From: Croceibacterium_B sp963783195 | GTDB taxonomy: Bacteria; Pseudomonadota; Alphaproteobacteria; Sphingomonadales; Sphingomonadaceae | Assembly: GCA_963783195.1 (NCBI GenBank) | Contig: CAWAMV010000004.1 | Location: forward strand, 1-64,000 | Reading direction: 5' to 3' | DNA length: 64,000 nucleotides | Part shown: in pieces, positions 19,060 through 28,499 of the stretch | Layout: each line of letters starts with the position of its first letter | Position numbering within the stretch: position 1 is the first letter of the stretch | Translations under genes and position numbers: made by a program | Notes under the pieces: model-generated | What the model saw: the letters and a program-made list of their open reading frames with translations, nothing else | Database searches by the model: none | What the model was told of the DNA's origin: nothing

Positions 19060-20397
19060 ATGAGGGCACAAATCCGCTGGCTCTGGGCGCGGCTCAACGC
19101 GACCTACTGGTTCTATCCGGCGCTCTTTTCGCTCGGCGCGGCGCTGCTGGCGTTCGGCATGATCTACCTCGACCGGAACGGTTTCGCCGACGTGCTGAAC
19201 GACATCTCGATCATCGTTCCCGCCCGGCCGCAATCGGCTTCGAACCTGCTGCAGGTGATTGCCGCCTCGATGATCGGAGTCGCCTCGACGGTCTTCTCGA
19301 TCACCATTGCCGCGGTTGCCTATGCGAGCGGCACCTACGGCCCGCGGCTGCTGACGAACTTCATGGAGGACCGGGGAAACCAGCTCAGCCTGGCGACCTT
19401 CATCGGCACCTTCGTCTATGCCATCACCGTGCTGCGCACCGTCCGCGCCGAGGACGAGGCCGCCTCCAGCGCGGCCGACGCGGCGAGCACTGCCCTGCCC
19501 GGCTTCGTGCCCCAGCTCTCGCTGCTGGTCGCCTATGGCCTGATGGCGCTGTCGATCGCAGTGCTGGTCTATTTCCTCAATCACATCCCCAGCTCGATCC
19601 GCATCAACACCGTGCTCGAAGGCATCGGCCGGCGGCTGCTGGACGCGATACGCCGGTCCTTCCCCGACGAGAACAGCGGTCTGGAGGGCCCGCCCTCGCC
19701 CGAAGGTGGCGCGCGCGTCCTCGCGAAGTCGACCGGTTACGTGCAGATGATCGACTTCAACGGCCTGTGCAAAGGCGCCCAGAAACGCAACTCGCTGATA
19801 GCGCTGGAAGTGCGCACCGGCGATTTCGTCCATCGCGGCATGGCACTTGCCCGCGCGGTCGAGGTCGACGGGGAGGATGCCGACCTCGAAGGCTGGGACG
19901 TGGAGGACTGCTTCAGCTTCGGCGCCACCCGCACGCCCGAACAGGACCCCCAGTTCCTGATCGACGAGCTGGTCGAAATCGGCCTGCGCGCGCTTTCGCC
20001 CGGGATCAACGATCCGTTCACGGCGATCACCTCGCTTCACTGGCTCGGCGCGGCGACGGCCGAACTCGGCGCACGCGAGCTGGTCAAGATGGACCGCGAT
20101 TCCGACGGAGACGGCGACCTGGCGGAGATCGTCTTCCCCCTGCCCGACGATTTCGATCATTACCTGCAGCGCGGTTTCGGCGCGATGCGCAGTGCGGTCG
20201 CGACAAGCCATATCGCCGCGCTGGTCATGTTCGACGTGCTGCGTCGCGCCGCCATGCCGGTGAACGACGCGGGCCGCCGCCGGCTGTTGCGTCAGCAGGG
20301 CGACCTGCTGATCGAACAGATCCGCACCAACCTGAAGGGCCCCGACATGCAGGACGCCGAGGCGCGATACGCCAGTTTCAGCCGAGCCTGCGCCTGA
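19060..20397 (+). CDS. DUF2254 membrane protein
   Basis: A 445-residue member of DUF2254. Four hydrophobic segments fill the first half (for example PALFSLGAALLAFGMIYLD, VIAASMIGVASTVFSITIAAV, LATFIGTFVYAIT and LSLLVAYGLMALSIAVLVYFLN), followed by a soluble C-terminal half containing ALSPGINDPFTAITSLHWL, the family's most conserved stretch. Function unknown. It lies 34 bases after nadA on the same strand and ends ten bases from the convergent DUF885 gene. Confidence 0.85.
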   Translation: MRAQIRWLWARLNATYWFYPALFSLGAALLAFGMIYLDRNGFADVLNDISIIVPARPQSASNLLQVIAASMIGVASTVFSITIAAVAYASGTYGPRLLTNFMEDRGNQLSLATFIGTFVYAITVLRTVRAEDEAASSAADAASTALPGFVPQLSLLVAYGLMALSIAVLVYFLNHIPSSIRINTVLEGIGRRLLDAIRRSFPDENSGLEGPPSPEGGARVLAKSTGYVQMIDFNGLCKGAQKRNSLIALEVRTGDFVHRGMALARAVEVDGEDADLEGWDVEDCFSFGATRTPEQDPQFLIDELVEIGLRALSPGINDPFTAITSLHWLGAATAELGARELVKMDRDSDGDGDLAEIVFPLPDDFDHYLQRGFGAMRSAVATSHIAALVMFDVLRRAAMPVNDAGRRRLLRQQGDLLIEQIRTNLKGPDMQDAEARYASFSRACA

Positions 20398-20407
20398 TCG
20401 GACAGCG

Positions 20408-22213
20408 CTATTCGATTGGCAGGTCGAACAGCAGCTCGCGGACGTACTTCAGCGGGGGCGAGCCGTGGGCCAGGACCGCGTCGTGGTAGTTGCGCAGGTC
20501 GAAATCCCTGCCCCAGCGTCTCTCAGCCTCGCGCCGCAGCGCCAGGTGTGCCTCGTAGCCGCTGAAATAGCTCAGCAACTGGACGGAGGACAGGTTCGCC
20601 CGCAGCCACTTGCCAGCCGCCTCGCTCTCCTGCTGGAAGGCGCCTTTCATCATCAGGTCCATCGCCTGGTCGCGGGTCATCCCCTCGGTGTGGATGCCGA
20701 TATCGAGCAGAGTGTTGGCGACCGAGCGCAAGCGCATCTTGAGCATGGTCAGCTCGAACAGGCGGCCGTCGACCGTGTCGCGCCCGCCGAGATAGCCCTG
20801 TTCGGCCATGACACGCTCTGAATAGACCGCCCATCCCTCGGCAAAGGGGCTCGACATCAGCACCGCGCGCACCAGGCTGGGGAAGCGGGTCGCGTGATCG
20901 AGCTGCAGATAGTGCCCGGGCACGCCTTCGTGGATCGACAGCTCCTGCAGCATGTACCAGTTGTACTCGGTCAGGAAGCTGGTCGCCTGCGCGTCGCTCC
21001 AGTCCTGCGGGATCGGCGAGACGGCAAAGAAATTGGGCTGGTCGCGTTCCAGCGCGCCCGGCGGATCGTCATAGGCGACGGCATTGCCCTGCTGGAACTT
21101 GGGCATCGTGACGATCTTGACCGGTCCGTTGGGCATGCCGACGAAACCCTTTGCGGCCGTGAAGGCGGTCGCCTGCGCAAGGGTTTCGCGGGCAGTTTCT
21201 TCCAGCGTCGAGCGCGTGGCGCGGCGCGCGTACGACTTGGCGAGGCCGCACTCGATAGCCTGCTGCTGGGTGCCCTTGTCGCACTCGGGGAAGGTGCGCG
21301 CCACGGCTTCCATCTGCGCCCGCGCCTCGTCGAACGCCGCCTGCGCGCTCGCCTTCAGTTCGGCCCGCGAGATGTCGCTCTGGAGCGAGAACTTCATCTT
21401 CTGGTCGTACAGGTCCGCGCCGAGACGGAAGTCGCCCCTGGCGTTCGGCACCAGGACTTCGTCGTACCATTTCTGCTGCTCGGCCATCGCGGCCTTCAGG
21501 TTCGCCAGCGCCGCATCGAACCGCGTGCGCTCGACGCCGCTGCGCTCCACCTCGGGCAGCAGCGCGGCATCGACGATCTCCATCAAGCCGGCGTTCTGGC
21601 GCGAGACCGTTTCGGCATAGACCCTGGGCACCCGTGCCGGATCGAGCTGCTCGCGCGAAGTGCGCAGATAGGCCGGGATCTTCTCCATCCGGCTGACGAT
21701 GGTCTCGAACCGCCTGGGCCAGGGCGCGAAGTCGCGGGCGACCAGCGAGTAGATCGCGTTGGCGGCGGTGTTGTTGTAGATCTGCGGGTTCCACGCCCAG
21801 CTCTGCAGGGTCTCGAGATCCCACAGGCTGTAGGCAAGCTGGTTCTGCAGCATGGCGAAGTCGACCTGGTTTTCGCGCGTCAGCCGTGCGCGGTCGATCT
21901 GGCCGAGCGCCTGCTGCAGATTGCGGTACATGGCCGCCTCGGTCGCGCGCGCCTCGGCGCCCAGCTTGGGCAGCTCGGCATCGTGCGTGTGGTCGCCCAG
22001 CCCGGTTGCGGCGACAGGGTCGAGCGCGGTGTAGATGTCGATGTAGCTCTGGCCGATCTTCTCGAAGGCCGCGTTGACCTCGGCATCGGTCGGGTGGGCG
22101 ATGACCTCGGCGGGGACGGGCCTGGCTGGCGGCGCCGCGGCCGGGACGGTGGCGCAACCGGCCAGCAGGGCGGCCGCGAGCGGGGCGGCGTAACGGATTG
22201 TCGGCATTCGCAT
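20408..22213 (-). CDS. DUF885 lipoprotein, putative metallo-carboxypeptidase
   Basis: About 601 residues of DUF885, a family related to gluzincin-type peptidases. An N-terminal lipobox LLAGCA marks it as a lipoprotein, so the enzyme should sit in the periplasm. The motif ELSIHEGVPGHYLQLDHA contains the HEGxPGH signature in which His and Glu would hold and activate zinc; ESEAAGKWLRANL and the FSGYEAHLALRREAE region follow. The ATG at 22213 is preferred because GAGGGAG lies directly before it, while the frame is open to an ATG at 22225 that would place that purine run inside the gene. Confidence 0.85.
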   Translation of the reverse strand: MRMPTIRYAAPLAAALLAGCATVPAAAPPARPVPAEVIAHPTDAEVNAAFEKIGQSYIDIYTALDPVAATGLGDHTHDAELPKLGAEARATEAAMYRNLQQALGQIDRARLTRENQVDFAMLQNQLAYSLWDLETLQSWAWNPQIYNNTAANAIYSLVARDFAPWPRRFETIVSRMEKIPAYLRTSREQLDPARVPRVYAETVSRQNAGLMEIVDAALLPEVERSGVERTRFDAALANLKAAMAEQQKWYDEVLVPNARGDFRLGADLYDQKMKFSLQSDISRAELKASAQAAFDEARAQMEAVARTFPECDKGTQQQAIECGLAKSYARRATRSTLEETARETLAQATAFTAAKGFVGMPNGPVKIVTMPKFQQGNAVAYDDPPGALERDQPNFFAVSPIPQDWSDAQATSFLTEYNWYMLQELSIHEGVPGHYLQLDHATRFPSLVRAVLMSSPFAEGWAVYSERVMAEQGYLGGRDTVDGRLFELTMLKMRLRSVANTLLDIGIHTEGMTRDQAMDLMMKGAFQQESEAAGKWLRANLSSVQLLSYFSGYEAHLALRREAERRWGRDFDLRNYHDAVLAHGSPPLKYVRELLFDLPIE

Positions 22214-22288
22214 GAACTCCCTCATGCCGCGCTGCTACCAGCCCCCTGGGCCCAGGTCACGCGCGCGGCAGGGGGGAGCCACGCGGTG

Positions 22289-23527
22289 TCAGACAAGCGC
22301 GACCGGTCCTTCGATCCTGCGGGGCGCAGTCTCCTTCAGGAACAGCGCGATCACGAAGCCGACGATCAAGCTGGCGATCACGAACGTGAAGACGTTCTGG
22401 ATCCCGCTCGACGTGGCGATCTGCCCGGCAATCATCGGCGCTATTCCCCCGCCGAAAACCTCGCCCGCGCCGATCACCAGCCCGGCGACCGAGGCGATCA
22501 TGCCGACCGGCGCAGCCTCGGCCGCGACCGGCCCGGCAAGCGTTGCCAGCGCAGAGAAGTTGAACAGCGCGGCGAAGAACAGCAGCCAGAACAGCGCGGC
22601 AAGGTTGTCCACCCCGGTCCGCACGAACAGCCAGATGAACACGGCCGCCAGCAGGTAAGAGATCAGGATCGTGATCTTGCGACCGATGAAGTCCGACAGG
22701 GTCGGCATGGCGAACTGGCCCAGCGCGCCCCCGAAACCGATCGCAGAGGTGACATAGCCCATCTGCTGAACGGTCAGGCCGAGGTAGTCGGTTAGGTAGC
22801 TCGGCATCATCGCGCCCATCACGAAGATGCCGCCCATCGCGCACATCAGCGTGAGCATCGAGAGCCCGACGTTCCGGTGGGAAAACAGGCTCGTGAAACT
22901 CGGCCGTTCCACCGGCGTGCTGCCGGCCGGCGCGGCGGCGGGCTCGCGCACCAGGAACCACATGACCGCCGCCATGATCAGGCCGGGGATGCCGACCAGC
23001 AGGAACACCGACCGCCAGTCGGTCACCAGCAGCAACTGGGTGGCGATGATCGGCCCGACGGCATTGCCCATAAGGGAAATCATGCACTGGAAGATGCCGT
23101 TGTTCATGCCGCGCCGCTTGGGATGCGACGCCTCGACCGCCACGGCCACGCCGATCGACGCCACCGGACCTTCGGCCAGGCCCATGATCGCGCGGATCAG
23201 CAGCAGGCTGACGAGACCGCCGACCATGCCCGAGAAGGCAGACATCAGCGAGAAGATGACGACCGCCGGGATTAGCACCTTGCGGCGCCCCACGCGGTCC
23301 GACAGGAAGCCCATGGCGAAGGCGGAAAGGCCCCAGAACACCGCGAGGATGCCAACGAGGTTGCCAAGATCGGCGTACGTCAGCCCGAGTTCGTCCATGA
23401 ACGCCGGAAACAGGACCGGCAGGATGAACCGGTCGAGGCCCACGAGCCCGAACGTCAGGCTCAGGATCAGGATGATCTTCCACTCGTAGCCGGTGTCCCA
23501 GCCCTTCGCATCGACAGCTTGCTGCAT
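22289..23527 (-). CDS. MFS transporter
   Basis: A 412-residue major facilitator with about 12 hydrophobic segments. The loop 2-3 signature appears as GFLSDRVGRRKVLIPAV and the mirrored one as LSDFIGRKITILISY. The short N-terminus with an aspartate-containing first helix (GLVGLDRFILPVLFP) resembles the anion/organic acid symporter group. No substrate can be read from the sequence. It sits between the DUF885 lipoprotein and a DMT transporter on the same strand. Confidence 0.85.
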   Translation of the reverse strand: MQQAVDAKGWDTGYEWKIILILSLTFGLVGLDRFILPVLFPAFMDELGLTYADLGNLVGILAVFWGLSAFAMGFLSDRVGRRKVLIPAVVIFSLMSAFSGMVGGLVSLLLIRAIMGLAEGPVASIGVAVAVEASHPKRRGMNNGIFQCMISLMGNAVGPIIATQLLLVTDWRSVFLLVGIPGLIMAAVMWFLVREPAAAPAGSTPVERPSFTSLFSHRNVGLSMLTLMCAMGGIFVMGAMMPSYLTDYLGLTVQQMGYVTSAIGFGGALGQFAMPTLSDFIGRKITILISYLLAAVFIWLFVRTGVDNLAALFWLLFFAALFNFSALATLAGPVAAEAAPVGMIASVAGLVIGAGEVFGGGIAPMIAGQIATSSGIQNVFTFVIASLIVGFVIALFLKETAPRRIEGPVALV

Positions 23528-23573
23528 TGTTCTTCCCCCCGTTCGCGCCGACTCCGCGTCGTGCGCTTGCCCC

Positions 23574-24479
23574 TCAGGCAGGGCTTTTATCAGCGGGATT
23601 CGCCGCCGTCGATTCTCCTGCGACGCGCGCGATCACGAGGGCCGCGGCGAGCAAGGCCATGCCGAGGACGTCGAGCGGGGCGAGCGTCTCGCCGAATGCG
23701 ATCCACCCCGCGAGCGAGGCGACCGCGGGCTGGGTCAGCAGGGCAAGGCCGATGGCGAGCGGCGAGAAGTGGCGCAGCGAATAGACCAGCAGCCCCTGCC
23801 CGATGAGCTGGCTCGACAGGGCAAGGCCAACGACCGGGCCCCAGTCGTGCGGCCAGACCGGCTCGCCATGCGCGATGGCCGCGAGCAGCAGCACCGGAAC
23901 GCCAGCCGCGGTCGAGCGGGCGAGCAGGCGCCAGGATCCCATCGCACGGCGCGCATCCTGCAGGATCAGCAGGTACCCGGCGTAAAGCAGCCCCGCGAGC
24001 AGGCAGAACAGGTCGCCATAAAGCGTCTGGGCCGAGATCTCGAAGCTGCGGCCGAGCAGGATGAAGGCTCCGACAAGGGCGGCAACGACCCCGAGCCATT
24101 CGCGCGCCCGCGGCCACCGCTGCCAGGCGATGAAACCCCAGACCATCAGGATCAGGCTGCCAGAATTGCCGAACAGCGCCGCGTTGCCGAGCCGGGTGTA
24201 GCCGATGCCGATGTGCCAGCTCGCCAGGTCGAGTGCGAAGAACGCACCGCCGAGCGCGATGGCCCAGGCAAGCTTGCGCGGGACCGGTTCGGGGGAGGCA
24301 CCTTCCTGCCAGCGGGCGAACATGAAAAGCACCGGCAGGGCCAACGTGATGCGCCAGAATCCCGCGGCGATCGGCCCGCTGTCGGCCAGCCGCACGAACC
24401 ACGGGCCCAGCGCCAGCGCGGCATTGCCCGTCAGCAACATGGCGAGCAGCAGCCAGGGTGCGGGAGTACGGGCGGTCAT
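23574..24479 (-). CDS. DMT-superfamily transporter (EamA family)
   Basis: A 301-residue protein with ten hydrophobic segments in two five-helix halves, the EamA arrangement of drug/metabolite exporters. Typical elements are GNAALALGPWFVRLA at the start, and ALLTQPAVASLAGWIAFGE in the second half, where a conserved Pro and Gly/Glu sit. Substrate unknown. It is divergent from the CitE-like gene at 24544, with 64 bases between the two starts. Confidence 0.85.
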   Translation of the reverse strand: MTARTPAPWLLLAMLLTGNAALALGPWFVRLADSGPIAAGFWRITLALPVLFMFARWQEGASPEPVPRKLAWAIALGGAFFALDLASWHIGIGYTRLGNAALFGNSGSLILMVWGFIAWQRWPRAREWLGVVAALVGAFILLGRSFEISAQTLYGDLFCLLAGLLYAGYLLILQDARRAMGSWRLLARSTAAGVPVLLLAAIAHGEPVWPHDWGPVVGLALSSQLIGQGLLVYSLRHFSPLAIGLALLTQPAVASLAGWIAFGETLAPLDVLGMALLAAALVIARVAGESTAANPADKSPA

Positions 24480-24543
24480 GCCTGCCCTCTAGAGTCTGCG
24501 CCCTGCTTGGCTATAGCGATTTTCCGAGAAGGAGTTGTGTGAC

Positions 24544-25410
24544 ATGCCGATGCGATCCTGGATGTTCGTCCCGGGCGACAGCGACCGGAAGCTGGCCAAG
24601 GCGCCCGATCTCGGCGCGGACGTGCTGATCGTGGATCTCGAGGATGCGGTCGCGCCGCAGTCGAAGGTCTACGCCCGGCAGGTTGCCGGCGCCTGGCTCG
24701 AGGAACCGCCGATCGCCGCCCAGCGCTGGGTCCGGATCAACCCGCTCGACGGGGGCCTGTGGCGCGAGGATCTGGCCGCGGTCATGCCTGCCGCACCGGC
24801 GGGGATCATGGTGCCCAAGGCCGCCGGGCCGGAGCAGCTGCGCATCCTCGCCGCCGAACTCTACGAACTGGAAGGCCGCTTCGGCATTCCCGCCGGTTCG
24901 ACGAAGATCCTGCCGCTGGTCAGCGAGACGCCGGCCGCGGCGCTGGGCATCGCCGCCTATGCCGATGCGCAAATCCCCCGCCTTGCCGGACTGACCTGGG
25001 GGGCGGAGGACCTGTCTGCCGCGATCGGCGCCAGCCGCAAGCGCGACGAGGCCGGGCACTGGACCGACGCCTTCCGCATGGTCCGCGCGATGGTCGTGCT
25101 CGCAGCGCACGCCAGCGGCGTGCTGGCGATCGACACCCTGCATGCCGACTTCCGCGATCTCGACGGCCTGCGCCGCGTGGCAAGCGAGAGCCGCGCCGAC
25201 GGGTTTGCCGGGATGCTGGCGATCCATCCGAGCCAGGTCGAGGTGATCAACGCCGCCTTCACTCCCACCGACGAGGAAATCGCCGAAGCACGCGCGATCG
25301 TCGCCGCCTTTGCCGCACAGCCGGACATGGGCGCGCTTCAGCTCGACGGCAGGATGATCGATCAGCCGCACCTCGATCAGGCGCGCAAACTGCTGGAACG
25401 GGTGCAGTAG
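24544..25410 (+). CDS. HpcH/HpaI aldolase, CitE-like CoA-ester lyase
   Basis: A 288-residue TIM-barrel lyase of the CitE/malyl-CoA lyase family, which cleaves or forms carbon-carbon bonds in beta-hydroxyacyl-CoA esters using a divalent metal. Visible are RSWMFVPGDSDRKLAKA, the metal aspartate and glutamate in VDLEDAV and LVSETPAA, WGAEDLSAAIG, and the C-terminal FAGMLAIHPSQVEVIN. AAGGAG lies nine bases before the ATG at 24544. No citrate lyase alpha or gamma subunit is nearby, so it is a stand-alone lyase; the CoA ester is not determined. Confidence 0.85.
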   Translation: MPMRSWMFVPGDSDRKLAKAPDLGADVLIVDLEDAVAPQSKVYARQVAGAWLEEPPIAAQRWVRINPLDGGLWREDLAAVMPAAPAGIMVPKAAGPEQLRILAAELYELEGRFGIPAGSTKILPLVSETPAAALGIAAYADAQIPRLAGLTWGAEDLSAAIGASRKRDEAGHWTDAFRMVRAMVVLAAHASGVLAIDTLHADFRDLDGLRRVASESRADGFAGMLAIHPSQVEVINAAFTPTDEEIAEARAIVAAFAAQPDMGALQLDGRMIDQPHLDQARKLLERVQ

Positions 25411-25413
25411 CGG

Positions 25414-25734
25414 TTAGCCGGGCTGCCCGTCCGTGGTCGTGACGGGCGTTTCGGCCGGCGTCGGCGTGGGTTGCGCGGCGTCGACTCCGGCCGCTTCGTC
25501 GCCGGACCGAACGGCAGGTGCCGCGCTCTCGCCCGAAGATCCGCCGTCGTCGACGGATTCGGCCAGCGGAGCCTGCGACCTGACCTGGTCGAACTGAACC
25601 ATCTCGTCGCTGATGGTTCCTTCGAGCACTTCGCCCTGCAGCCGGCCTTCCTGCGGCTTTTCCTTGTCGCCGCACGCGGCAAGCAGCACCAGCGCAGCTG
25701 CGGGGAGGAGGCGATAGCGGGTCAAACGGCACAC
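25414..25734 (-). CDS. Small putative lipoprotein
   Basis: A 106-residue protein with a signal peptide ending in the lipobox LLAACG. The mature part is low in order, rich in Ala, Pro, Thr, Asp and Ser, with an acidic middle (DEMVQFDQVRSQAPLAE) and a Thr/Pro-rich tail. I do not recognise a family. Its start overlaps the lipB stop by 13 bases, so it is probably translated from the lipB transcript. Confidence 0.6.
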   Translation of the reverse strand: MCRLTRYRLLPAAALVLLAACGDKEKPQEGRLQGEVLEGTISDEMVQFDQVRSQAPLAESVDDGGSSGESAAPAVRSGDEAAGVDAAQPTPTPAETPVTTTDGQPG

Positions 25735-26390
25735 TCCGACTTGGCGAGCGCGGCGAGGAAGTCGCCCGCGCGGCGCTCCAATGCCTCATCCCACTCCCGC
25801 GGCGCAACCGCGATTCCGAGCCGGGCGAGGCTGGTCACCCCGTATTCCGCAATGCCGCACGGCACGATGCCGCCGAAATGGGACAGGTCGGGGTCCAGGT
25901 TTATCGAGAAACCGTGCATCGTGACCCAACGCCGCACGCGCACGCCGATGGCACCGATCTTCGCCTCGCGCCCGTCGACGTCGCGGGTCCAGATGCCGAC
26001 CCGGCCTTCGGCCCGCCATCCCTCGACTCCGAAGTCCCCCAGCACCGCGATGATCCAGTCTTCCAGCGCGTGGACGAAGCAGCGGACGTCGCGCCCGCGC
26101 TTGCCGAGGTCGAGCAGGACATAGCCGACGCGCTGGCCCGGGCCGTGATAGGTGTAGCGTCCGCCGCGCCCGGTCTCGATCACCTCGAAGCGGGGGTCGA
26201 CCAGCTCGGCGGGATCGGCGCTGGTGCCGGCGGTGTAGACAGGCGGATGTTCGAGCAGCCAGATCGTCTCTTTCGCATCTCCGGCCGCGATTCCCGCATT
26301 CCGCGCTTCCTGCAACGCCAGCGCCTCGCGATAGGGAACGGGCGCGTAATCGCGTCGCCATTCGACAGGGGACTGGGGAGTGCCGGTCAT
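25722..26390 (-). CDS. lipB: Octanoyltransferase
   Basis: Transfers octanoyl groups from acyl carrier protein to lipoyl domains, the first step of lipoate synthesis. The 222-residue protein has RGGRYTYHGPGQRVGYVLLDL, the catalytic lysine in AKIGAIGVRV and the catalytic cysteine in GIVPCGI. The ATG at 26390 is used; the frame is open to a TTG at 26438 but the extra residues are not family-like. The divergent membrane protein gene starts 66 bases away. lipA is not present here. Confidence 0.94.
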   Translation of the reverse strand: MTGTPQSPVEWRRDYAPVPYREALALQEARNAGIAAGDAKETIWLLEHPPVYTAGTSADPAELVDPRFEVIETGRGGRYTYHGPGQRVGYVLLDLGKRGRDVRCFVHALEDWIIAVLGDFGVEGWRAEGRVGIWTRDVDGREAKIGAIGVRVRRWVTMHGFSINLDPDLSHFGGIVPCGIAEYGVTSLARLGIAVAPREWDEALERRAGDFLAALAKSECAV

Positions 26391-26456
26391 CGGCGATTGC
26401 GTGGCGATGACGCGCGGGTTTATCAAGAGCAACCGCAAGTCGAGAGGGTTACCGCG

Positions 26457-27326
26457 ATGGAATTCGAAATGAACCGCACCTGGTCGCAGGCCATGGTGCT
26501 GGTGAAGTCAAACTTCCAGCTCCTCGCGGTCATCGCGGGCATCTTCATGCTGCTGCCTTCGCTGCTGTTCTACTTTTCCGTGCCCGACGTGTTCAATTTC
26601 GCCGCCGTCGAGGGCAATCCGGATGCGGCCGCGCGGCGGTTCGAGGCGATGGCGCCCTCGTTCCTCGGCTATGGGCTGATCGCGCTCGTGCTGCAGTCGG
26701 TCGGCTACATGGCGATGATCGCGCTGATGGGGGACGAGCGGCCAACGGTGAGCGAATCGATCGGCCGGGCCTTTCGTGCGCTGCCCACGGTGATCGGGGC
26801 GATGATCCTGTTCGCCCTGGCCTACTTCGTCTTTTTCATCCTGTTCTCGATCGTGATGGGACTGATCGGTGCGGCCGTCATGGCGGTCACGGGCGCAGCG
26901 CAGGGCGGCGGCGGTATCTTCGCCATGGTCGGCCTGCTCTACATCGCGCTGTTCGTCGGCGTCCTCTACATCTTCGGGCGGTTCTCGGTCACCCTGCCGG
27001 CAATCGTGCTCGATCGCGAGTTCAACCCGGCAAAGGCGCTCGGCCGCTCGTGGCGGCTGACCCGGCAGCGCGCCTGGGCCATCCTCGGGTTCTTCGCGCT
27101 GCTGTTCGTGGTCTACATCGTGCTGGCCATGCTGATGATGATGGTCATGGGCGCGCTGGGCATCGCGGCCGGCGCGGTCATGGGGACCGGATCGCTGGTG
27201 ACGGTGTCGCTGCTTTCAGGCGTGCTTGGAATGGTGGCGGCGATGCTGCTCAGCGCGATCCTGGTCTCGATGCACGGGCAACTCGCCGGCCCTTCGGGCT
27301 CGCAGATCGCCGAGACGTTCGACTGA
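26457..27326 (+). CDS. Integral membrane protein, unknown function
   Basis: A 289-residue protein with about six long hydrophobic segments, several rich in Met and Phe (for example IVLAMLMMMVMGALGIAAGAVMG in part). RFSVTLPAIVLDREFNPAKALGRSWRLTR resembles the loop found in proteins with the glycerophosphodiester phosphodiesterase membrane-domain-like fold, but no catalytic domain is attached. The ATG follows GAGAGGG by six bases. Function unknown. Confidence 0.7.
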   Translation: MEFEMNRTWSQAMVLVKSNFQLLAVIAGIFMLLPSLLFYFSVPDVFNFAAVEGNPDAAARRFEAMAPSFLGYGLIALVLQSVGYMAMIALMGDERPTVSESIGRAFRALPTVIGAMILFALAYFVFFILFSIVMGLIGAAVMAVTGAAQGGGGIFAMVGLLYIALFVGVLYIFGRFSVTLPAIVLDREFNPAKALGRSWRLTRQRAWAILGFFALLFVVYIVLAMLMMMVMGALGIAAGAVMGTGSLVTVSLLSGVLGMVAAMLLSAILVSMHGQLAGPSGSQIAETFD

Positions 27327-27335
27327 CGTGCGCGC

Positions 27336-27962
27336 CTAGTCCTGCCAGCCCCAGGCGAGCAGGCAGGGCGGGATGTTCCACCAGGCGAACCCGGTATCGA
27401 CGCGGCGGAAGTGCCGCGCGGTGAGATCGCGCGCCGTCGTGCTGAACTGATAGGTCATGAACGCACCGCCCGGACGAACGACGCGGTGGGTCGCCTCGGC
27501 GATGGCCGGGCCAACGCCTTCGGGCAGGGTCGAGAACGGCAGGCCGGAGAGGACGTAGTCGGCCTTGTCCAGGCCGAGCGCCGCGAGGATCTCTTCGACG
27601 TCCGCCGCCGAGCCGAGAACCGGGTGGAACCGGCTGTCACCGATCGTGCGGCGCAGATAGTCGATGAAGAGCGGGTTTGTATCGATCACCACCAGCGCGC
27701 CGTCGCGCCCCAGCCGGTCGAGCACGGGGCGGCAGAAGGTACCGACGCCCGGGCCATATTCGACGAAGACCTTGCACTCGTCCCACTTCACCGGAGCGAG
27801 CATGCGGTCGATCGTGGCGGCGGACGAGGGAATGATCGATCCAACCATCTTCGGGTGTTTGAGAAAGCCCTGGAAGAAGACGCCCGCCGGTCCGAGCGCG
27901 CGCGTGACCTTGCGCATCAGCTTCGCCCCGCGGCGCTCGCGCGCCACCTCGCTGCTATCCAT
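27336..27962 (-). CDS. SAM-dependent methyltransferase, PmtA-like
   Basis: A 208-residue class I methyltransferase. The SAM-binding motif I reads FVEYGPGVGTFCRPVL, followed by an acidic residue in VVIDTNPLF and the DYVLSGLPFSTL motif. An N-terminal amphipathic stretch (LKHPKMVGSIIPSSAATI) is typical of alphaproteobacterial phospholipid N-methyltransferases of the PmtA type, so phosphatidylethanolamine methylation is a reasonable guess but not proven. It converges with the membrane protein gene before it. Confidence 0.75.
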   Translation of the reverse strand: MDSSEVARERRGAKLMRKVTRALGPAGVFFQGFLKHPKMVGSIIPSSAATIDRMLAPVKWDECKVFVEYGPGVGTFCRPVLDRLGRDGALVVIDTNPLFIDYLRRTIGDSRFHPVLGSAADVEEILAALGLDKADYVLSGLPFSTLPEGVGPAIAEATHRVVRPGGAFMTYQFSTTARDLTARHFRRVDTGFAWWNIPPCLLAWGWQD

Positions 27963-28052
27963 CGACTCGGCGTCCCAGTGGCGGCCCGCTTGCCGGACCC
28001 GTAGAACCCGTGGCGTTTGCAGATATCGTCCCGCGATTCAAGCAGGGCGCGA

Positions 28053-28397
28053 TCAGAGGATGTCCAGGACCCGCTCCGGAGGGCGACACAGGCGCACGCC
28101 TTTCGCGGTTTCCACCAGCGGGCGCTCGATGAGCTTGGGGTCCGCCGCCATCGCGTCGAGCACGGTGGCGTCGTCCGCCTCGGTCAGTCCCCGCTCGCTC
28201 GCGTCGGTGCCGTGCGTGCGGACGCCTTCGCGCGGCGCCATGCCGGCGTCGCGGTAGAGCTGGGCCAGCTTGTCGCGGCTCGGCGGCGCCTTGAGATACT
28301 CGACCACCTCGACCTCGACGTCCTGTCGGCTGCGCAGCAGTTCGAGCGTGTTGCGCGATTTCGAGCATTGCGGGTTGTGCCAGATGGTCACCTTCAT
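28053..28397 (-). CDS. arsC: Arsenate reductase (ArsC, glutaredoxin-coupled)
   Basis: A 114-residue ArsC-family protein that reduces arsenate with glutathione and glutaredoxin. The catalytic cysteine is in HNPQCSKSRNTLELL, and the arsenate-binding arginines are in the IERPLVETAKGVRL region. AAGGAGA precedes the ATG at 28397. No arsB, acr3 or arsR gene is near, so a role as a general ArsC/Spx-like reductase is also possible. It is divergent from the TonB receptor gene. Confidence 0.88.
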   Translation of the reverse strand: MKVTIWHNPQCSKSRNTLELLRSRQDVEVEVVEYLKAPPSRDKLAQLYRDAGMAPREGVRTHGTDASERGLTEADDATVLDAMAADPKLIERPLVETAKGVRLCRPPERVLDIL

Positions 28398-28471
28398 GGC
28401 CCTGGTCTCCTTTCATCAACCCCAATGGCGACGCCCAAAACCCGGTGCAATGGCAAATTGCCTGTTGCTTG

Positions 28472-28486
28472 TGCGAATAGTTCTCA
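28472..28486 (+). promoter_or_regulatory. Putative upstream Fur-type box
   Basis: The 15-mer TGCGAATAGTTCTCA matches the Fur consensus TGATAATNATTATCA at about ten positions. It lies 14 bases upstream of a better copy, 48 bases before the TonB receptor start. Recognition by eye only. Confidence 0.45.
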
Positions 28487-28499
28487 ATATCGGCGTTGT

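Noticed and set aside
28053..28397. arsC as part of an arsenic resistance operon
   Set aside because: No arsenite pump, ArsR or ArsH is adjacent, so a resistance operon cannot be supported.
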